Assembly: GCF_007644035.1 (NCBI RefSeq)
Contig: NZ_VMTV02000966.1
Span: 1 to 64,000, forward strand
Direction of reading: 5' to 3'
DNA from: Vogesella mureinivorans
GTDB lineage: Bacteria; Pseudomonadota; Gammaproteobacteria; Burkholderiales; Chromobacteriaceae
DNA: 64,000 bases
Positions 28,061-40,668 of this stretch are shown piece after piece. The first letter of the stretch is position 1, and the number at the start of each line of letters is the position of its first letter. A program made the translations under genes and the position numbers. The notes under the pieces were generated by a model, which worked only from the letters and a program-made list of their open reading frames with translations, ran no database searches and was not told where the DNA came from.

Positions 28061-28921
28061 ATGGCCAAACTCAAAGGACTCGGGCGTGGCCTGGACGCGC
28101 TCCTCTCCACCGTCGAATCAGACAACGAACGCCTGACCACGCTGCCTGTCAGCAGCATCCGCCCGGGCAAATACCAGCCGCGCAGCCATATGGACGAAAC
28201 CGCGCTGGCAGAGTTGGCCGCATCCATCCGCTCCCAGGGCCTGATTCAGCCCATCGTGGTGCGCGAAATCGGTTTGGGCGACTACGAGCTGATCGCCGGC
28301 GAACGCCGCTGGCGCGCCAGCCAGCTAGCCGGGCTCACCGACATTCCTGCCGTGGTGCGCAGCGTAGCCGACCAGTCGGCGCTGGCCATGGGCCTGATCG
28401 AGAATATTCAGCGCCAGCAGCTGGACCCGCTGGAAGAAGCCAAGGGCATCAAGCGCCTGATCGAGGAATTCGGCCTGACGCACGAAGGTGCTGCCGATGC
28501 GCTCGGCCGCTCGCGTAGCGCCATCAGCAACCTGTTGCGCCTGCTGGCCCTGCCTGCGCCGCTGCAAACCATGTTGCATGAAGGCCAGCTGGAAATGGGC
28601 CATGCCCGCGCCTTACTGCCGCTGCCGGTGCTGCAGCAAATGGCACTGGCCCAGGCGGTGGTGGCCGAGCAGCTATCCGTGCGTGAAGTAGAGCAGCGCG
28701 TACAAGCCCTGGCCGAGCCTAAAGTTGGCCGCAAAGCCGCTGCGGCCGCGCCGCGGGATGCCGATATCGAACGCCTGGCAGGCATGCTGTCTGATAAGCT
28801 CGGCATGAGTGTCAGCTTCCGTCATGGCAGCAAGGGCAAAGGCAAGGTCATCATCGATTATGCAAGTCTGGACGAGCTGGACGGGCTGCTGGAAAAACTG
28901 CAAGCAAAATCAACTGGCTGA
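28061..28921 (+). CDS. parB: Chromosome-partitioning protein ParB
   Basis: 286 residues. N-terminal KGLGRGLDALL, the CTP-binding/ParB-N stretch (SSIRPGKYQPRSHMDETALAELAASIRSQGLIQPI), GERRWRAS and NIQRQQLDPLEEA, a HTH region (LGRSRSAISNLLRLLALP) and the short C-terminal dimer domain (KVIIDYASLDELDGLLEKL). It is a CTP-dependent DNA clamp loading at parS. Coupled to parA. Confidence 0.97.
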   Translation: MAKLKGLGRGLDALLSTVESDNERLTTLPVSSIRPGKYQPRSHMDETALAELAASIRSQGLIQPIVVREIGLGDYELIAGERRWRASQLAGLTDIPAVVRSVADQSALAMGLIENIQRQQLDPLEEAKGIKRLIEEFGLTHEGAADALGRSRSAISNLLRLLALPAPLQTMLHEGQLEMGHARALLPLPVLQQMALAQAVVAEQLSVREVEQRVQALAEPKVGRKAAAAAPRDADIERLAGMLSDKLGMSVSFRHGSKGKGKVIIDYASLDELDGLLEKLQAKSTG

Positions 28922-28957
28922 GCGGGTGGTGACGATTATCCAGACAACTGAACGAAG

Positions 28958-28987
28958 TTGACGCTTTCGTCACCCCAAGCCTATAAT
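28958..28987 (+). promoter_or_regulatory. Sigma-70 promoter of the atp operon
   Basis: TTGACG (28958-28963), an 18-base spacer and TATAAT (28982-28987), 25 bases before the atpI ATG at 29012. A near-consensus strong promoter, as expected for ATP synthase. Confidence 0.85.
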
Positions 28988-29011
28988 CGACCGATTTTTT
29001 AAGTGCCGTAC

Positions 29012-29374
29012 ATGAATAATCCGGACGCAAAACGCGTAATACGCCTGCAAGTCAGACTGACTTTGCTGGCTGTGGCGGCCAGTGTGGTCATTGCTGGGCC
29101 CGCGCTGAATGTACCGGTGTCGGCACTCATAGGCGGGCTATGTGCCATCTTGCCGGCACTGGCTTACGTGCATATCGCTGGGGCGGTGCACAGGGTTTCT
29201 CCTGCAGAATTGATGCGGGCGCATTACAAGGCAGAAGCAGTCAAGTTTGTGCTGACACTTCTGTTATTTGGTGGTGCTCTCGCTTTTTTCAAGGATTTGT
29301 CGGTGGCGGGTCTGTTTGGCGGCTACATAGCAGCCACTTCCGCTTACTGGTTCGGGCTTCTGATTAAAAATTGA
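29012..29374 (+). CDS. atpI: ATP synthase assembly protein AtpI-like
   Basis: 120-residue small membrane protein with four predicted helices (AVAASVVIAGPALNVPVSALIGGLCAILPALAYV, then FVLTLLLFGGALAFF and GGYIAATSAYWFGLLI). AtpI homologues help assemble the c-ring. The ATG at 29012 is preferred to the GTG at 29003; neither has a strong ribosome-binding site. First gene of the atp operon, 9 bases before atpB. Confidence 0.88.
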   Translation: MNNPDAKRVIRLQVRLTLLAVAASVVIAGPALNVPVSALIGGLCAILPALAYVHIAGAVHRVSPAELMRAHYKAEAVKFVLTLLLFGGALAFFKDLSVAGLFGGYIAATSAYWFGLLIKN

Positions 29375-30196
<822 letters not shown>

Positions 30197-30259
30197 TTTT
30201 TAGCAGTTTTTTCGTACCTTTTCTCAAACCATCCTTGCATTAGTCTTTAGGAGATTTAA

Positions 30260-30547
<288 letters not shown>

Positions 30548-30597
30548 TTTTTAAGCGAAAACGGTTGTTGTCGTAACCACACTGGAGGAAAACAAGC

Positions 30598-31068
30598 GTG
30601 GAATTCAACGTAACACTACTGGGCCAGGCGATCACTTTCGCTATCCTGGTATGGTTCACCATGAAGTTTGTTTGGCCTCCGCTTACCAACATGATGGAAG
30701 AGCGTGCCAAGCGTATTGCTGATGGCTTGGCCGCTGCAGAACGTGGCAAGCAGGATCTGGAAGCAGCTGAAAAGCGTGTTGCTGACGAACTTCGTCAGGC
30801 TAAACAACAAGCTACCGAGCTGATTCTGGCCGCTGAAAAGCGCGCCAACCAGATCGTGGAAGAGGCAAAGGATGCCGCTCGCACCGAAGGTGCCAAGCTG
30901 GTAACCGAAGCCAAATCCCAGATCGATCAGGAAGTGTTGCGTGCCAAGGAAGCCCTGCGCGAGCAGGTAGCTGGTCTGGCCGTAGCCGGCGCAGAGAAGA
31001 TCCTGCGTAAAGAGATCGACGCTGCGAAGCACGCTGATCTGTTAGCCTCCATCAAAGCGGAGTTTTAA
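30598..31068 (+). CDS. atpF: ATP synthase F0 subunit b
   Basis: 156 residues: one N-terminal membrane helix ([25 protein letters not shown]) and a long charged coiled coil ([22 protein letters not shown]) forming the peripheral stalk. It starts with GTG after GGAGG, and atpH follows after 7 bases. Confidence 0.98.
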   Translation: MEFNVTLLGQAITFAILVWFTMKFVWPPLTNMMEERAKRIADGLAAAERGKQDLEAAEKRVADELRQAKQQATELILAAEKRANQIVEEAKDAARTEGAKLVTEAKSQIDQEVLRAKEALREQVAGLAVAGAEKILRKEIDAAKHADLLASIKAEF

Positions 31069-31075
31069 TTAACTC

Positions 31076-31612
31076 ATGGCAGAACTCATTACCGTAGCAA
31101 GGCCCTATGCCGAAGCGGTATACAGCCTTGCCACCGAGCAGCAGTCTCAAGCCAAGTGGTCTGACGCGCTCGCGTGGCTGGCTGCCATGGTGGCGAACCC
31201 GGACGTAACGCAAGTCGTTACGAACCCGAAACATACCGCGCAAGAGATTGAGGCGTTGTTTTTGGACGTACTGGGCGACAAGGCGAATGATGAAATCAAA
31301 CAGTTCATCGTTACCCTTATCGAAAACCGTCGTCTGACGCTGCTGCCTGAAATTGCCGAACAGTTTGAAGCCCTCAAGGCCCGTGCCGAAGGTGTGCTGG
31401 ACGCTCAAGTAGAGTCCGCCTACCCGATGGACGAAAGCCAGCAAGCTGACCTGATCGCCACGCTTACCAAGAAGTACGGCAAAACCGTACGGATTGAAGT
31501 GCGTGTTGTCCCCGAGCTGATCGGTGGCCTGCGAGTACTGGTTGGTGACGACGTGATTGATGCGTCGGTGAGCGGCAAACTGCAGGCAATGGCAGCAAGC
31601 CTCAAGAATTAG
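31076..31612 (+). CDS. atpH: ATP synthase F1 subunit delta
   Basis: 178 residues with the N-terminal helical domain ([17 protein letters not shown]) and the C-terminal signature ([30 protein letters not shown]) that binds subunit b. It caps the alpha-beta hexamer. Confidence 0.98.
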   Translation: MAELITVARPYAEAVYSLATEQQSQAKWSDALAWLAAMVANPDVTQVVTNPKHTAQEIEALFLDVLGDKANDEIKQFIVTLIENRRLTLLPEIAEQFEALKARAEGVLDAQVESAYPMDESQQADLIATLTKKYGKTVRIEVRVVPELIGGLRVLVGDDVIDASVSGKLQAMAASLKN

Positions 31613-31620
31613 GAGAGATC

Positions 31621-33162
31621 ATGCAGTTGAACCCCTCTGAAATCAGCGATCTGATCAAGGCGAAGATTCAGAACCTGGCTGAAGGTGCCGAGACCCGTAC
31701 CAAAGGTACTGTGATCTCCGTAACCGACGGTATCGTTCGTATCCATGGCCTGACAGACGTGATGCAGGGTGAAATGCTCGAGTTCTCGGGCAACACCTTT
31801 GGCCTGGCCATGAACCTGGAGCGTGACTCCGTAGGTGCCGTGATCCTGGGCGAGTACGAGCACATCTCCGAAGGTCAGGAAGTTAAATGTACCGGCCGCA
31901 TTCTGGAAGTGCCGGTAGGTCGTGAACTGGTTGGCCGCGTGGTAAACGCGCTGGGTCAGCCGATCGATGGCAAAGGCCCGATCAACGCGTCCACAACTTC
32001 CCCGATCGAAAAGATTGCTCCGGGCGTTATTGCCCGTCAATCCGTTTCGCAGCCAATGCAAACCGGCCTGAAGTCCATCGACTCCATGGTACCGGTTGGC
32101 CGCGGCCAGCGTGAACTGATCATTGGTGACCGTCAGACTGGTAAAACCGCTGTTGCACTCGATGCAATCGTGAACCAGAAAGACACCGGCGTTGTCTGCA
32201 TCTACGTAGCCGTAGGCCAGAAAGCGTCGTCCATCGCCAACGTAGTGCGCAAGCTGGAAGAGCACGGCGCAATGGGTCACACCATTGTGGTTGCTGCTAC
32301 TGCTTCCGAAGCCGCCGCACTGCAGTTCATCGCACCGTACTCCGGCTGCGCCATGGGCGAATTCTTCCGCGATAACGGTGAAGATGCACTGATCGTTTAT
32401 GACGATCTGTCCAAACAAGCCGTAGCCTACCGTCAGATCTCCCTGCTGCTGCGCCGCCCACCGGGCCGCGAAGCTTACCCGGGCGATGTTTTCTATCTGC
32501 ACTCCCGTCTGCTGGAACGCGCTTCCCGCATCAACGAAGACGAAGTAGAAAAACTGACTGGCGGCGCTGTTAAAGGCAAAACCGGTTCGCTGACTGCTCT
32601 GCCAATCATCGAAACCCAGGCTGGTGACGTTTCCGCTTTCGTTCCGACCAACGTAATTTCCATTACTGACGGTCAGATCTTCCTGGAAACCGACCTGTTC
32701 AACGCTGGTATCCGTCCTGCTATTAACGCAGGTATTTCGGTATCCCGCGTGGGTGGCGCTGCACAAACCAAGGTCATCAAGAAACTGGGCGGTGGTATTC
32801 GTCTGGCTCTGGCCCAGTACCGCGAACTGGCTGCGTTCTCGCAGTTTGCTTCCGATCTGGACGAGGCGACCCGCAAGCAGCTGCAACACGGTGAAGTGGT
32901 GACCGAGCTGATGAAGCAGAAACAGTTCTCGACCCTGTCTACCGCCGAAATGGCGCTGACGCTGTGGTCTGTGAACAAGGGTTACTACGAAGACGTACCG
33001 GTTAAGAAAGCCCTGGCTTTCGAAGCAGCGTTCCTGGCTTACGTTCGCGCTAATCACGCAGACGTGCTGACCGCTACCGACGCTTCTGGTGATCTGTCTG
33101 CCGACAATGAAAAAGTACTGGCCAAGGCGATCGAATCGTTCAAGGCTGGCTACAGCTTCTAA
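31621..33162 (+). CDS. atpA: ATP synthase F1 subunit alpha
   Basis: 513 residues, regulatory nucleotide-binding subunit. P-loop [11 protein letters not shown], catalytic arginine-finger region ([18 protein letters not shown]) and DELSKQ-type core [12 protein letters not shown]. The start ATG follows AGGAGA. It contains two copies of the dispersed GTTGGCCGC core (31930, 32094). Confidence 0.98.
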   Translation: MQLNPSEISDLIKAKIQNLAEGAETRTKGTVISVTDGIVRIHGLTDVMQGEMLEFSGNTFGLAMNLERDSVGAVILGEYEHISEGQEVKCTGRILEVPVGRELVGRVVNALGQPIDGKGPINASTTSPIEKIAPGVIARQSVSQPMQTGLKSIDSMVPVGRGQRELIIGDRQTGKTAVALDAIVNQKDTGVVCIYVAVGQKASSIANVVRKLEEHGAMGHTIVVAATASEAAALQFIAPYSGCAMGEFFRDNGEDALIVYDDLSKQAVAYRQISLLLRRPPGREAYPGDVFYLHSRLLERASRINEDEVEKLTGGAVKGKTGSLTALPIIETQAGDVSAFVPTNVISITDGQIFLETDLFNAGIRPAINAGISVSRVGGAAQTKVIKKLGGGIRLALAQYRELAAFSQFASDLDEATRKQLQHGEVVTELMKQKQFSTLSTAEMALTLWSVNKGYYEDVPVKKALAFEAAFLAYVRANHADVLTATDASGDLSADNEKVLAKAIESFKAGYSF

Positions 33163-33205
33163 TCTGGGTCTTTCGGATACCTCGAGTTAAAGAAAGGTTC
33201 AGGAT

Positions 33206-34072
33206 ATGGCAGTCGGTAAAGAGATTCTCACCAAGATCCGAAGCGTGCAAAACACGCAGAAGATCACCCGCGCTATGCAAATGGTGTCGACCTCCAAGAT
33301 GCGCAAAACGCAAGAGCGTATGCGCGCTGCCCGTCCTTACGCCGAGAAGGTGCGTGCTGTCATGGCGCACCTGGCTTCGGCCAATACGGATCTGGAGCAC
33401 CCACTGCTTGCCCGTCGCAGCGAAATCAAGCGCGCAGGCATTATTGTGGTTACCTCGGACAAGGGCTTGTGCGGTGGCTTGAACGCCAACGTTCTCAAGC
33501 GCTTCTACGCCAAGGTAAACACGCTGCAAGAGCAAGGCGTTGAAATTCAAGCCTGCGCTCTGGGCCAGAAAGGCCTGGCAGCCTGCCAGCGTGCCAAGCT
33601 GAACGTTGTGGCAAGTGCGGTTCATCTGGGCGATGTGCCCAAGATGGAAAAACTGATCGGCCCGCTTACAGTGCTGTTGAAACAGTACGCTGAAGGCGAA
33701 CTGGATGCGGTTTACATCGTGTACTCCCGCTTCATCAATACGATGAAACAGGAGCCGGCGCTGGAACAGTTGCTGCCTCTGACCGAAGAGCACATGGTTG
33801 TCGAACACGCCCACTCGTGGGATTACGTGTACGAGCCAAGTGCACCGGAAGTCATGGAGTTCCTGGTGAAGCGTTACCTGGAATCTGTCGTGTATCAGGC
33901 TGTGGCCGAAAACATGGCGTCCGAACAAGCTGCCCGTATGGTAGCGATGAAGGCCGCAACAGATAACGCCGGTAATGCCATCAAGCAACTGCGCCTTGTG
34001 TATAACAAGTCGCGTCAGGCAGCTATTACCAAAGAACTGTCTGAAATCGTGTCTGGTGCCGCTGCGGTATAA
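33206..34072 (+). CDS. atpG: ATP synthase F1 subunit gamma
   Basis: 288-residue central-stalk rotor. N-terminal [48 protein letters not shown], and the C-terminal family signature [13 protein letters not shown] variant ([20 protein letters not shown]). Normal length and position. Confidence 0.98.
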   Translation: MAVGKEILTKIRSVQNTQKITRAMQMVSTSKMRKTQERMRAARPYAEKVRAVMAHLASANTDLEHPLLARRSEIKRAGIIVVTSDKGLCGGLNANVLKRFYAKVNTLQEQGVEIQACALGQKGLAACQRAKLNVVASAVHLGDVPKMEKLIGPLTVLLKQYAEGELDAVYIVYSRFINTMKQEPALEQLLPLTEEHMVVEHAHSWDYVYEPSAPEVMEFLVKRYLESVVYQAVAENMASEQAARMVAMKAATDNAGNAIKQLRLVYNKSRQAAITKELSEIVSGAAAV

Positions 34073-34105
34073 CCGTCGCAGGACTGTAAAAGTTTATTGA
34101 GTTAG

Positions 34106-35509
<1,404 letters not shown>

Positions 35510-35524
35510 TCAAGGAGACGGCTC

Positions 35525-35947
35525 ATGGCCAAGATGCATGTGGAAGTGGTCAGCACTGAACAGCTCATCTATTCCGGCGAAGCGGAGTTCCTCGTGGCTC
35601 CGGCGCAGGAAGGCGAGCTCGGTGTTTACCCACGTCACGTGCCGCTTCTGACCCGTATCAAGCCTGGTGTACTGCGTTTGACAGTGCCAGGCTCCAAGGA
35701 CGAGGTACTGGTGGCGGTGTCGGGTGGCATGATGGAAGTGCAACCGACCCACATCACCGTTCTGGCTGATACGGCGATCCGCGGTGAGGATCTGGATGAA
35801 GCTCGCGCCAACGAGGCCAAACGTGCCGCTGAGGATGCCCTCAAGCACGCTTCCGACGACCTGGACACGGCAAAAGCCCACGCAGCCCTGGCTGCAGCGA
35901 TTGCCCAGCTCAAGGCGCTGGAATACCTCCGCAAGCGCGTGCACTAA
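35525..35947 (+). CDS. atpC: ATP synthase F1 subunit epsilon
   Basis: 140 residues: an N-terminal beta-sandwich (EFLVAPAQEGELGVYPRHVPLLTRIKPG) and a C-terminal alanine-rich helical hairpin that can inhibit ATP hydrolysis. Last gene of the operon, followed by a strong terminator. Confidence 0.97.
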   Translation: MAKMHVEVVSTEQLIYSGEAEFLVAPAQEGELGVYPRHVPLLTRIKPGVLRLTVPGSKDEVLVAVSGGMMEVQPTHITVLADTAIRGEDLDEARANEAKRAAEDALKHASDDLDTAKAHAALAAAIAQLKALEYLRKRVH

Positions 35948-35974
35948 GCGCACAACCGTGCGATGCAAGCTACA

Positions 35975-36001
35975 GGCTGCCACGAAAGTGGCAGCCTTTT
36001 T
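35975..36001 (+). terminator. Terminator of the atp operon
   Basis: GGCTGCCAC-GAAA-GTGGCAGCC followed by five T residues; a tetraloop hairpin. Confidence 0.95.
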
Positions 36002-36060
36002 CATGCCCGCTTTAGGGCATAATAGTCACCTATCCAATACGAATTTCCGGGCACTTTGAT

Positions 36061-37425
36061 ATGGAATCTCTCAGCGTTGTCATCCTGGCTGCCGGTAAAG
36101 GCAAGCGTATGTATTCGGCCATGCCCAAGGTACTGCACCCCATCGGCGGCCAACCCATGCTGGCCCGTGTGATCAGCACGGCGCGCCAGCTGCAGCCATC
36201 GAACATGGTGGTGGTATACGGCCACGGCGGCGACCAGGTGCGCGAGCAGATTCGTGATGAAGACGTCGCCTGGGCACTGCAGGCCGAGCAGCTGGGCACC
36301 GGGCACGCACTGAAAATGGCGCTGTCGCAGCTGCCCAAGGTTGGCCGCACCCTGGTGCTGTACGGCGATGTACCGCTGACTACTGTCGAAACCCTGCAAA
36401 AGCTGCTGGATGCGGCGCAAAACGGCATGAGCCTGCTCACCGACGTACTGGCCGACGCCAGCGGCTATGGCCGCATCGTGCGTAACGCGGCAGGCGAGAT
36501 TGTGGCCATTGTGGAAGACAAAGACTGCAATGCCGAGCAGAAAGCGATCCGCGAGATCAATACCGGCATGATGGTGCTGCCCAACGACAAGCTGGAAGGC
36601 TGGCTGGGCGAGCTGCGCAACGGCAACGCCCAAGGCGAGTACTACCTTACCGACGTGATCGAGCTGGCCGTACGCGACGGCATGGCCGTGCCGGGCGTCA
36701 CCGTGGCTGCTGGCTGGGAAGCCGCTGGCGTGAACAACAAGGTGCAGCTGGCCGAGCTGGAACGCCAGCTGCAGCAAAACCAGGCGCGTGCGCTGCTGAC
36801 CGCCGGCGTGATGCTGGCCGACCCGGCCCGTATCGATATCCGCGGCCAACTACAGCACGGCATGGATGTCAGCATCGACGTAGGCTGCGTGTTCGAAGGC
36901 CAGGTCACGCTGGGTGATAACGTGGAAATCGGCGCCTACTGTGTGTTGAAAAACGTGAGCATTGCCGCCGGTACCCGCATTGCACCGTACTCGCACCTGG
37001 AAGACGCCGTCGTGGGCGAAGCCTGCCGCATCGGCCCCTACGCCCGCCTGCGCCCGGGCGCAGAGTTGGCCGCACACGTGCACGTGGGCAACTTTGTCGA
37101 GATCAAGAAAGCCACCGTGGGCGAAGGCTCCAAGGTGAATCACCTCACGTATATTGGCGATGCGCAAATCGGCAGCAAGGTCAACGTAGGCGCTGGCTCG
37201 GTAACCTGCAATTACGATGGCGTGAACAAGTTCAAGACCGTTATCGGCGATAACGTGTTTGTCGGCTCCGGCACCCTGATGGTGGCCCCCGTTACGCTGG
37301 AAGCCGGTGCCACCATTGGTGCAGGCTCGGTCGTGACCAAAACTGCCCCCGCCGGCCAGCTCACCGTCGCCCGCGCCAAGCAGCTGACCGTGCCTGGCTG
37401 GCAGCGCCCGCAAAAGCTGAAATAA
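36061..37425 (+). CDS. glmU: Bifunctional GlcNAc-1-P uridyltransferase / glucosamine-1-P acetyltransferase GlmU
   Basis: 454 residues. The N-terminal nucleotidyltransferase domain has VILAAGKGKRMYS, LYGDVPL and REINTGMM. The C-terminal left-handed beta-helix acetyltransferase shows hexapeptide repeats (VGAGSVTCNYDGVNKFKT, GDNVFVGSGTLMVAPV). It makes UDP-GlcNAc for peptidoglycan and LPS. It pairs functionally with glmS downstream. A full 13-base copy of the dispersed motif lies inside the gene (36337-36349). Confidence 0.97.
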   Translation: MESLSVVILAAGKGKRMYSAMPKVLHPIGGQPMLARVISTARQLQPSNMVVVYGHGGDQVREQIRDEDVAWALQAEQLGTGHALKMALSQLPKVGRTLVLYGDVPLTTVETLQKLLDAAQNGMSLLTDVLADASGYGRIVRNAAGEIVAIVEDKDCNAEQKAIREINTGMMVLPNDKLEGWLGELRNGNAQGEYYLTDVIELAVRDGMAVPGVTVAAGWEAAGVNNKVQLAELERQLQQNQARALLTAGVMLADPARIDIRGQLQHGMDVSIDVGCVFEGQVTLGDNVEIGAYCVLKNVSIAAGTRIAPYSHLEDAVVGEACRIGPYARLRPGAELAAHVHVGNFVEIKKATVGEGSKVNHLTYIGDAQIGSKVNVGAGSVTCNYDGVNKFKTVIGDNVFVGSGTLMVAPVTLEAGATIGAGSVVTKTAPAGQLTVARAKQLTVPGWQRPQKLK

Positions 37426-37449
37426 GCTGCTTTGCTGTACCCAATCCAC

Positions 37450-37481
37450 ACCGCCAGCGCCCCGTGCCCTGGCGGTTTTTT
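37450..37481 (+). terminator. Terminator after glmU
   Basis: ACCGCCAG / CTGGCGGT stem followed by six T residues. Confidence 0.9.
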
Positions 37482-37534
37482 CATGCCGCTGCCGGTGGCG
37501 CATCGCCGACTTGTCATTGACCATGCGTACTGCT

Positions 37535-37566
37535 AATATTTCGCAAAACTTACGAACCGAAATATT
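37535..37566. promoter_or_regulatory. Likely operator of the DeoR-family regulator
   Basis: Perfect 9-base inverted repeat AATATTTCG (37535-37543) and CGAAATATT (37558-37566) with 14 bases between. It ends three bases before the regulator ATG, so binding would block initiation of its own operon with glmS. Confidence 0.6.
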
Positions 37567-37569
37567 TGA

Positions 37570-38346
37570 ATGACCAAACGTAACACCCAGCAGCGTCGCC
37601 ACGCCATCGTGGCCCTGGTGCAAGAGCGTGGCGAGGTGAGTGTAGAAGACCTCACCCAGCGTTTTGCAACCTCGGAAGTCACCATTCGCAAAGACCTGGC
37701 CCTGCTGGAAACCGGCGGCCTGCTGCTGCGCCGTTACGGTGGCGCCGTGTCGCTACCCACCGAAATGGTGGCGGAAAGTGACCCGATAAAAGTTTCGGAA
37801 CGAAAGCAGGCTATCGCCCGTGCCGCTGCCGAGCGCATTCGCGACCATAATCGCGTGATTATCGATAGCGGTACCACCACCAGCGCCATGATCCCGCTGC
37901 TGGGCAACAAGCGCGGCCTGATCGTGATGACCAACTCGCTGAACGTGGCTGGCAGCCTGCGCGAGCTGGAAAACGAGCCCACGCTGCTGATGACCGGCGG
38001 TACCTGGGACCCGCATTCCGAATCGTTTCAGGGCCAGATCGCCGAGCAGGTACTGCGCTCCTACGATTTTGACCAGTTGTTTATCGGCGCCGACGGCATC
38101 GACCTGGCGCGTGGCACCACCACCTTCAACGAGCTGGTGGGCCTGTCGCGCGTGATGGCCGAAGTCTCGCGCGAAGTGGTGGTCATGGTGGAGTCCGACA
38201 AGATCGGCCGCCGCATTCCCAACCTGGAGCTGCCGTGGGCACGCATCCAGACCCTGATCACCGACGACGCCCTGGCCCTCGACGCCAGGGAAACCATTCA
38301 GGCCAAAGGGGTCACGCTGATCTGTGCCCCCTTTCGCCATGCTTGA
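37570..38346 (+). CDS. DeoR/GlpR-family transcriptional regulator (GlmR-like)
   Basis: 258 residues. N-terminal HTH (RRHAIVALVQERGEVSVEDLTQRFATSEVTIRKDLALLE) and a sugar-phosphate-binding domain (VIIDSGTTTSAMIPLL, IGADGIDLARGTTTFNE, VVMVESDKIGRR). DeoR-family repressors respond to phosphosugars. Its place 15 bases before glmS matches the glmR-glmS pair of pseudomonads, so control of amino-sugar supply is probable. A palindrome overlapping its translation start suggests autoregulation. Confidence 0.9.
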   Translation: MTKRNTQQRRHAIVALVQERGEVSVEDLTQRFATSEVTIRKDLALLETGGLLLRRYGGAVSLPTEMVAESDPIKVSERKQAIARAAAERIRDHNRVIIDSGTTTSAMIPLLGNKRGLIVMTNSLNVAGSLRELENEPTLLMTGGTWDPHSESFQGQIAEQVLRSYDFDQLFIGADGIDLARGTTTFNELVGLSRVMAEVSREVVVMVESDKIGRRIPNLELPWARIQTLITDDALALDARETIQAKGVTLICAPFRHA

Positions 38347-38361
38347 TACAAGGAGAAGTGT

Positions 38362-40191
38362 ATGTGCGGCATCGTAGGCGCGATTGCGCGTCGTAATATT
38401 GTTCCTGTGCTGGTAGAAGGCCTGAAGCGCCTGGAATACCGTGGCTACGATTCGTCCGGCATCGCCGTGCACGTCGGCAGCGACATCACCCGCGTGCGCC
38501 GGGTTGGCCGCGTGGCCGAAATGGAAGCCGCCGCCCAGGCAGATAATGTGCAAGGCGAGCTGGGCATAGGCCACACCCGCTGGGCCACCCACGGCGGTGT
38601 GACCGAATACAACGCCCACCCGCACGTGTCGCACGGCCTCATCGCCGTGGTACACAACGGCATTATCGAAAACCACGAAGAAAAGCGCGAAGCCCTGAAA
38701 GCCGCCGGCTACGTGTTCGAATCGCAAACCGACACCGAAGTCATCGCCCACCTGGTACACCAGTACTACGTGGTAGAAAAAGACCTGTTCCGTGCCGTGC
38801 ACCGCGCCACCCGCGAGCTCACTGGCGCCTACGCCATCGGCGTTATCGCGCTGGACCGGCCCGACGAACTGGTGTGCGCGCGCATGGGCTGCCCGCTGCT
38901 GGTGGGCCTGGGCGAAGGTGAAAACTTCATCGCCTCCGATGTCTCCGCCGTGCTGTCGGCCACCCGCCGTGTGATCTTCCTGGAAGAGGGCGACATCGGC
39001 CACCTTACCCGCGACAGCGTGAAGCTGATCGACAAAGACGACCAGCCGGTAGAGCGCAAAGTGCACGTATCCGACGTGTCGCTGGCCTCGCTGGAGCTGG
39101 GCCCGTACAGCCACTTCATGCAAAAAGAAATCCACGAGCAGCCCAAAGCGCTGTCCGACACCATCGAAGTGGTACTGGACGACGGCTTCGTGCCCGAGCT
39201 GTTCGGCCCCGCTGCGGCCAACGTATTGCCACAGCTCACCGGCGTGAAGATCCTGGCCTGCGGCACCAGCTACTACGCCGGCCTCACTGCCAAATACTGG
39301 ATCGAAAGCATCGCCGGTGTGGTGTGCGACGTGGAAATCGCCAGCGAATACCGCTACCGCGACGCCTACGCCGACCCGAACCACCTGGTGGTCACCATCT
39401 CGCAGTCCGGCGAAACACTGGACACCATGGAAGCGCTGAAATACGCCAAGAGCCTGGGCCACCAGCACGCGCTGTCCATCTGCAACGTGCGTGAATCCGC
39501 CATCCCGCGTGCGTCCGAGCTGGTGTTCTACACCCGCGCCGGCGCCGAAATCGGCGTGGCCTCCACCAAGGCCTTCACCACCCAGCTGGTTAGCCTGTTT
39601 GCGCTGGCGGTAACGCTGGGCAAGGTACGCGGCCGCGTCAGTGCAGCACAAGAAACGCAATACCTGGACGAACTGCGCCACCTGCCGGGCAGCGTGCAGC
39701 ACGCGCTGAACCTGGAGCCGCAGATCAAAGCCTGGAGCAGCCAGTTTGCCGCCAAGAACGACGCCCTGTTCCTCGGCCGCGGCCTGCATTACCCCATCGC
39801 GCTGGAAGGCGCGCTGAAACTGAAGGAAATCTCCTACATCCACGCCGAAGCCTACCCGGCCGGCGAGCTGAAGCACGGCCCGCTGGCGCTGGTAGACGAA
39901 AACATGCCGGTGGTGGTGATCGCCCCCAACGACGTGCTGCTGGAAAAAGTGAAATCCAATATGCAGGAAGTGCGCGCCCGTGGCGGCGAGCTGTTCGTGT
40001 TTGCCGACGCCGACAGCCACTTTGTCGATTCCGACGGCGTACACGTCATCCGCACCCCGCGCCACGTGGGCGTGCTCAGCCCCATCGTGCACTCCATCCC
40101 GGTGCAGATCCTGGCCTACCACGTCGCCCTGGCGCGCGGCACCGACGTGGACAAACCACGCAACCTGGCCAAATCGGTAACCGTGGAATAA
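38362..40191 (+). CDS. glmS: Glutamine-fructose-6-phosphate aminotransferase (isomerizing) GlmS
   Basis: 609 residues. The N-terminal glutaminase begins MCGIVGAIA with the catalytic cysteine after the initiator, with RWATHG and the nearby HNGIIENH. Two SIS isomerase domains follow ([30 protein letters not shown]) and the C-terminal [13 protein letters not shown]. First step of hexosamine synthesis. AGGAG lies before the ATG. No glmS ribozyme is present. The stop codon TAA is fused to a copy of the dispersed motif. Confidence 0.98.
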   Translation: MCGIVGAIARRNIVPVLVEGLKRLEYRGYDSSGIAVHVGSDITRVRRVGRVAEMEAAAQADNVQGELGIGHTRWATHGGVTEYNAHPHVSHGLIAVVHNGIIENHEEKREALKAAGYVFESQTDTEVIAHLVHQYYVVEKDLFRAVHRATRELTGAYAIGVIALDRPDELVCARMGCPLLVGLGEGENFIASDVSAVLSATRRVIFLEEGDIGHLTRDSVKLIDKDDQPVERKVHVSDVSLASLELGPYSHFMQKEIHEQPKALSDTIEVVLDDGFVPELFGPAAANVLPQLTGVKILACGTSYYAGLTAKYWIESIAGVVCDVEIASEYRYRDAYADPNHLVVTISQSGETLDTMEALKYAKSLGHQHALSICNVRESAIPRASELVFYTRAGAEIGVASTKAFTTQLVSLFALAVTLGKVRGRVSAAQETQYLDELRHLPGSVQHALNLEPQIKAWSSQFAAKNDALFLGRGLHYPIALEGALKLKEISYIHAEAYPAGELKHGPLALVDENMPVVVIAPNDVLLEKVKSNMQEVRARGGELFVFADADSHFVDSDGVHVIRTPRHVGVLSPIVHSIPVQILAYHVALARGTDVDKPRNLAKSVTVE

Positions 40192-40202
40192 GGTTGGCCG
40201 CA
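40190..40202 (+). repeat. Copy of the dispersed 13-mer AAGGTTGGCCGCA at the glmS stop
   Basis: The motif's first two A bases are the last two bases of the glmS TAA stop. The same fusion occurs at the tcdA stop (60854-60866). Other full intergenic copies: 13931, 21793 and 21964 (both reverse), 42373, 47856, 51249. Confidence 0.95.
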
Positions 40203-40231
40203 GGCAGCACCACGCTGCCGTACCAACAGCA

Positions 40232-40254
40232 AAGGGGCCTTGGGCCCCTTTTTT
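40232..40254 (+). terminator. Terminator after glmS
   Basis: AAGGGGCC-TT-GGGCCCCTT stem with a six-T tail. Confidence 0.93.
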
Positions 40255-40668
40255 CATGCCTGCTGCTACCGCCCATTGCCCGTCGCCACATAAGGCATTG
40301 CCGTTTCTGGCGGTAGCCCGGATAAGGCGCAGCCGCATCCGGGGGCATTGGACCCCCACGCTTGGCAGCCCCCTTGTGGCTCACGCGGTACTCCAGCTGC
40401 GTATAGCAAAGCCGGATGTACCATTCGCTTATCGGGGCTGCACGCAGATGCGAGCAGTAGGCTGTACTTGTTGTGGCCTTTCATATACTGTTGGCATCGA
40501 ATTTTGGGTCTTAGGGCGGTGCCTGTGAGGAAACACCATCTTCTATTGCCCGGATAAGGTGCAAAAGCATCTGTGTCTGGTAGGGGCCAGTTGCAAGAGG
40601 TTGGCAGCATCAGGACTACGTGCCTTGCAAGCTCAACTAAATTTACGAAGTTCAGTGAGGAGAATAAA
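40255..40668. repeat. REP-like palindromes upstream of the TIR gene
   Basis: One clear unit (40314-40344) reads TAGCCCGGATAAGGC ... GCATCCGGGG and is a near-palindrome. A degenerate inverted copy follows near 40412-40440 (GCCGGATG...CTTATCGGGG) and a partial copy lies at 40550-40583. No gene is recognised here apart from the 5' leader of the TIR gene. Confidence 0.75.

Noticed and set aside
26539-29011. parS site expected near parAB
   Set aside because: I looked for TGTTTCACGTGAAACA-like palindromes here and saw none; not proof of absence in the chromosome.
38200-38361. glmS ribozyme
   Set aside because: The leader between the regulator and glmS is only 15 bases, too short for the ribozyme.
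37753-40359. 868-codon minus-strand open frame opposite glmS
   Set aside because: Histidine/glycine/valine-rich shadow of glmS codon usage; no ribosome-binding site or family resemblance, and glmS is certain.
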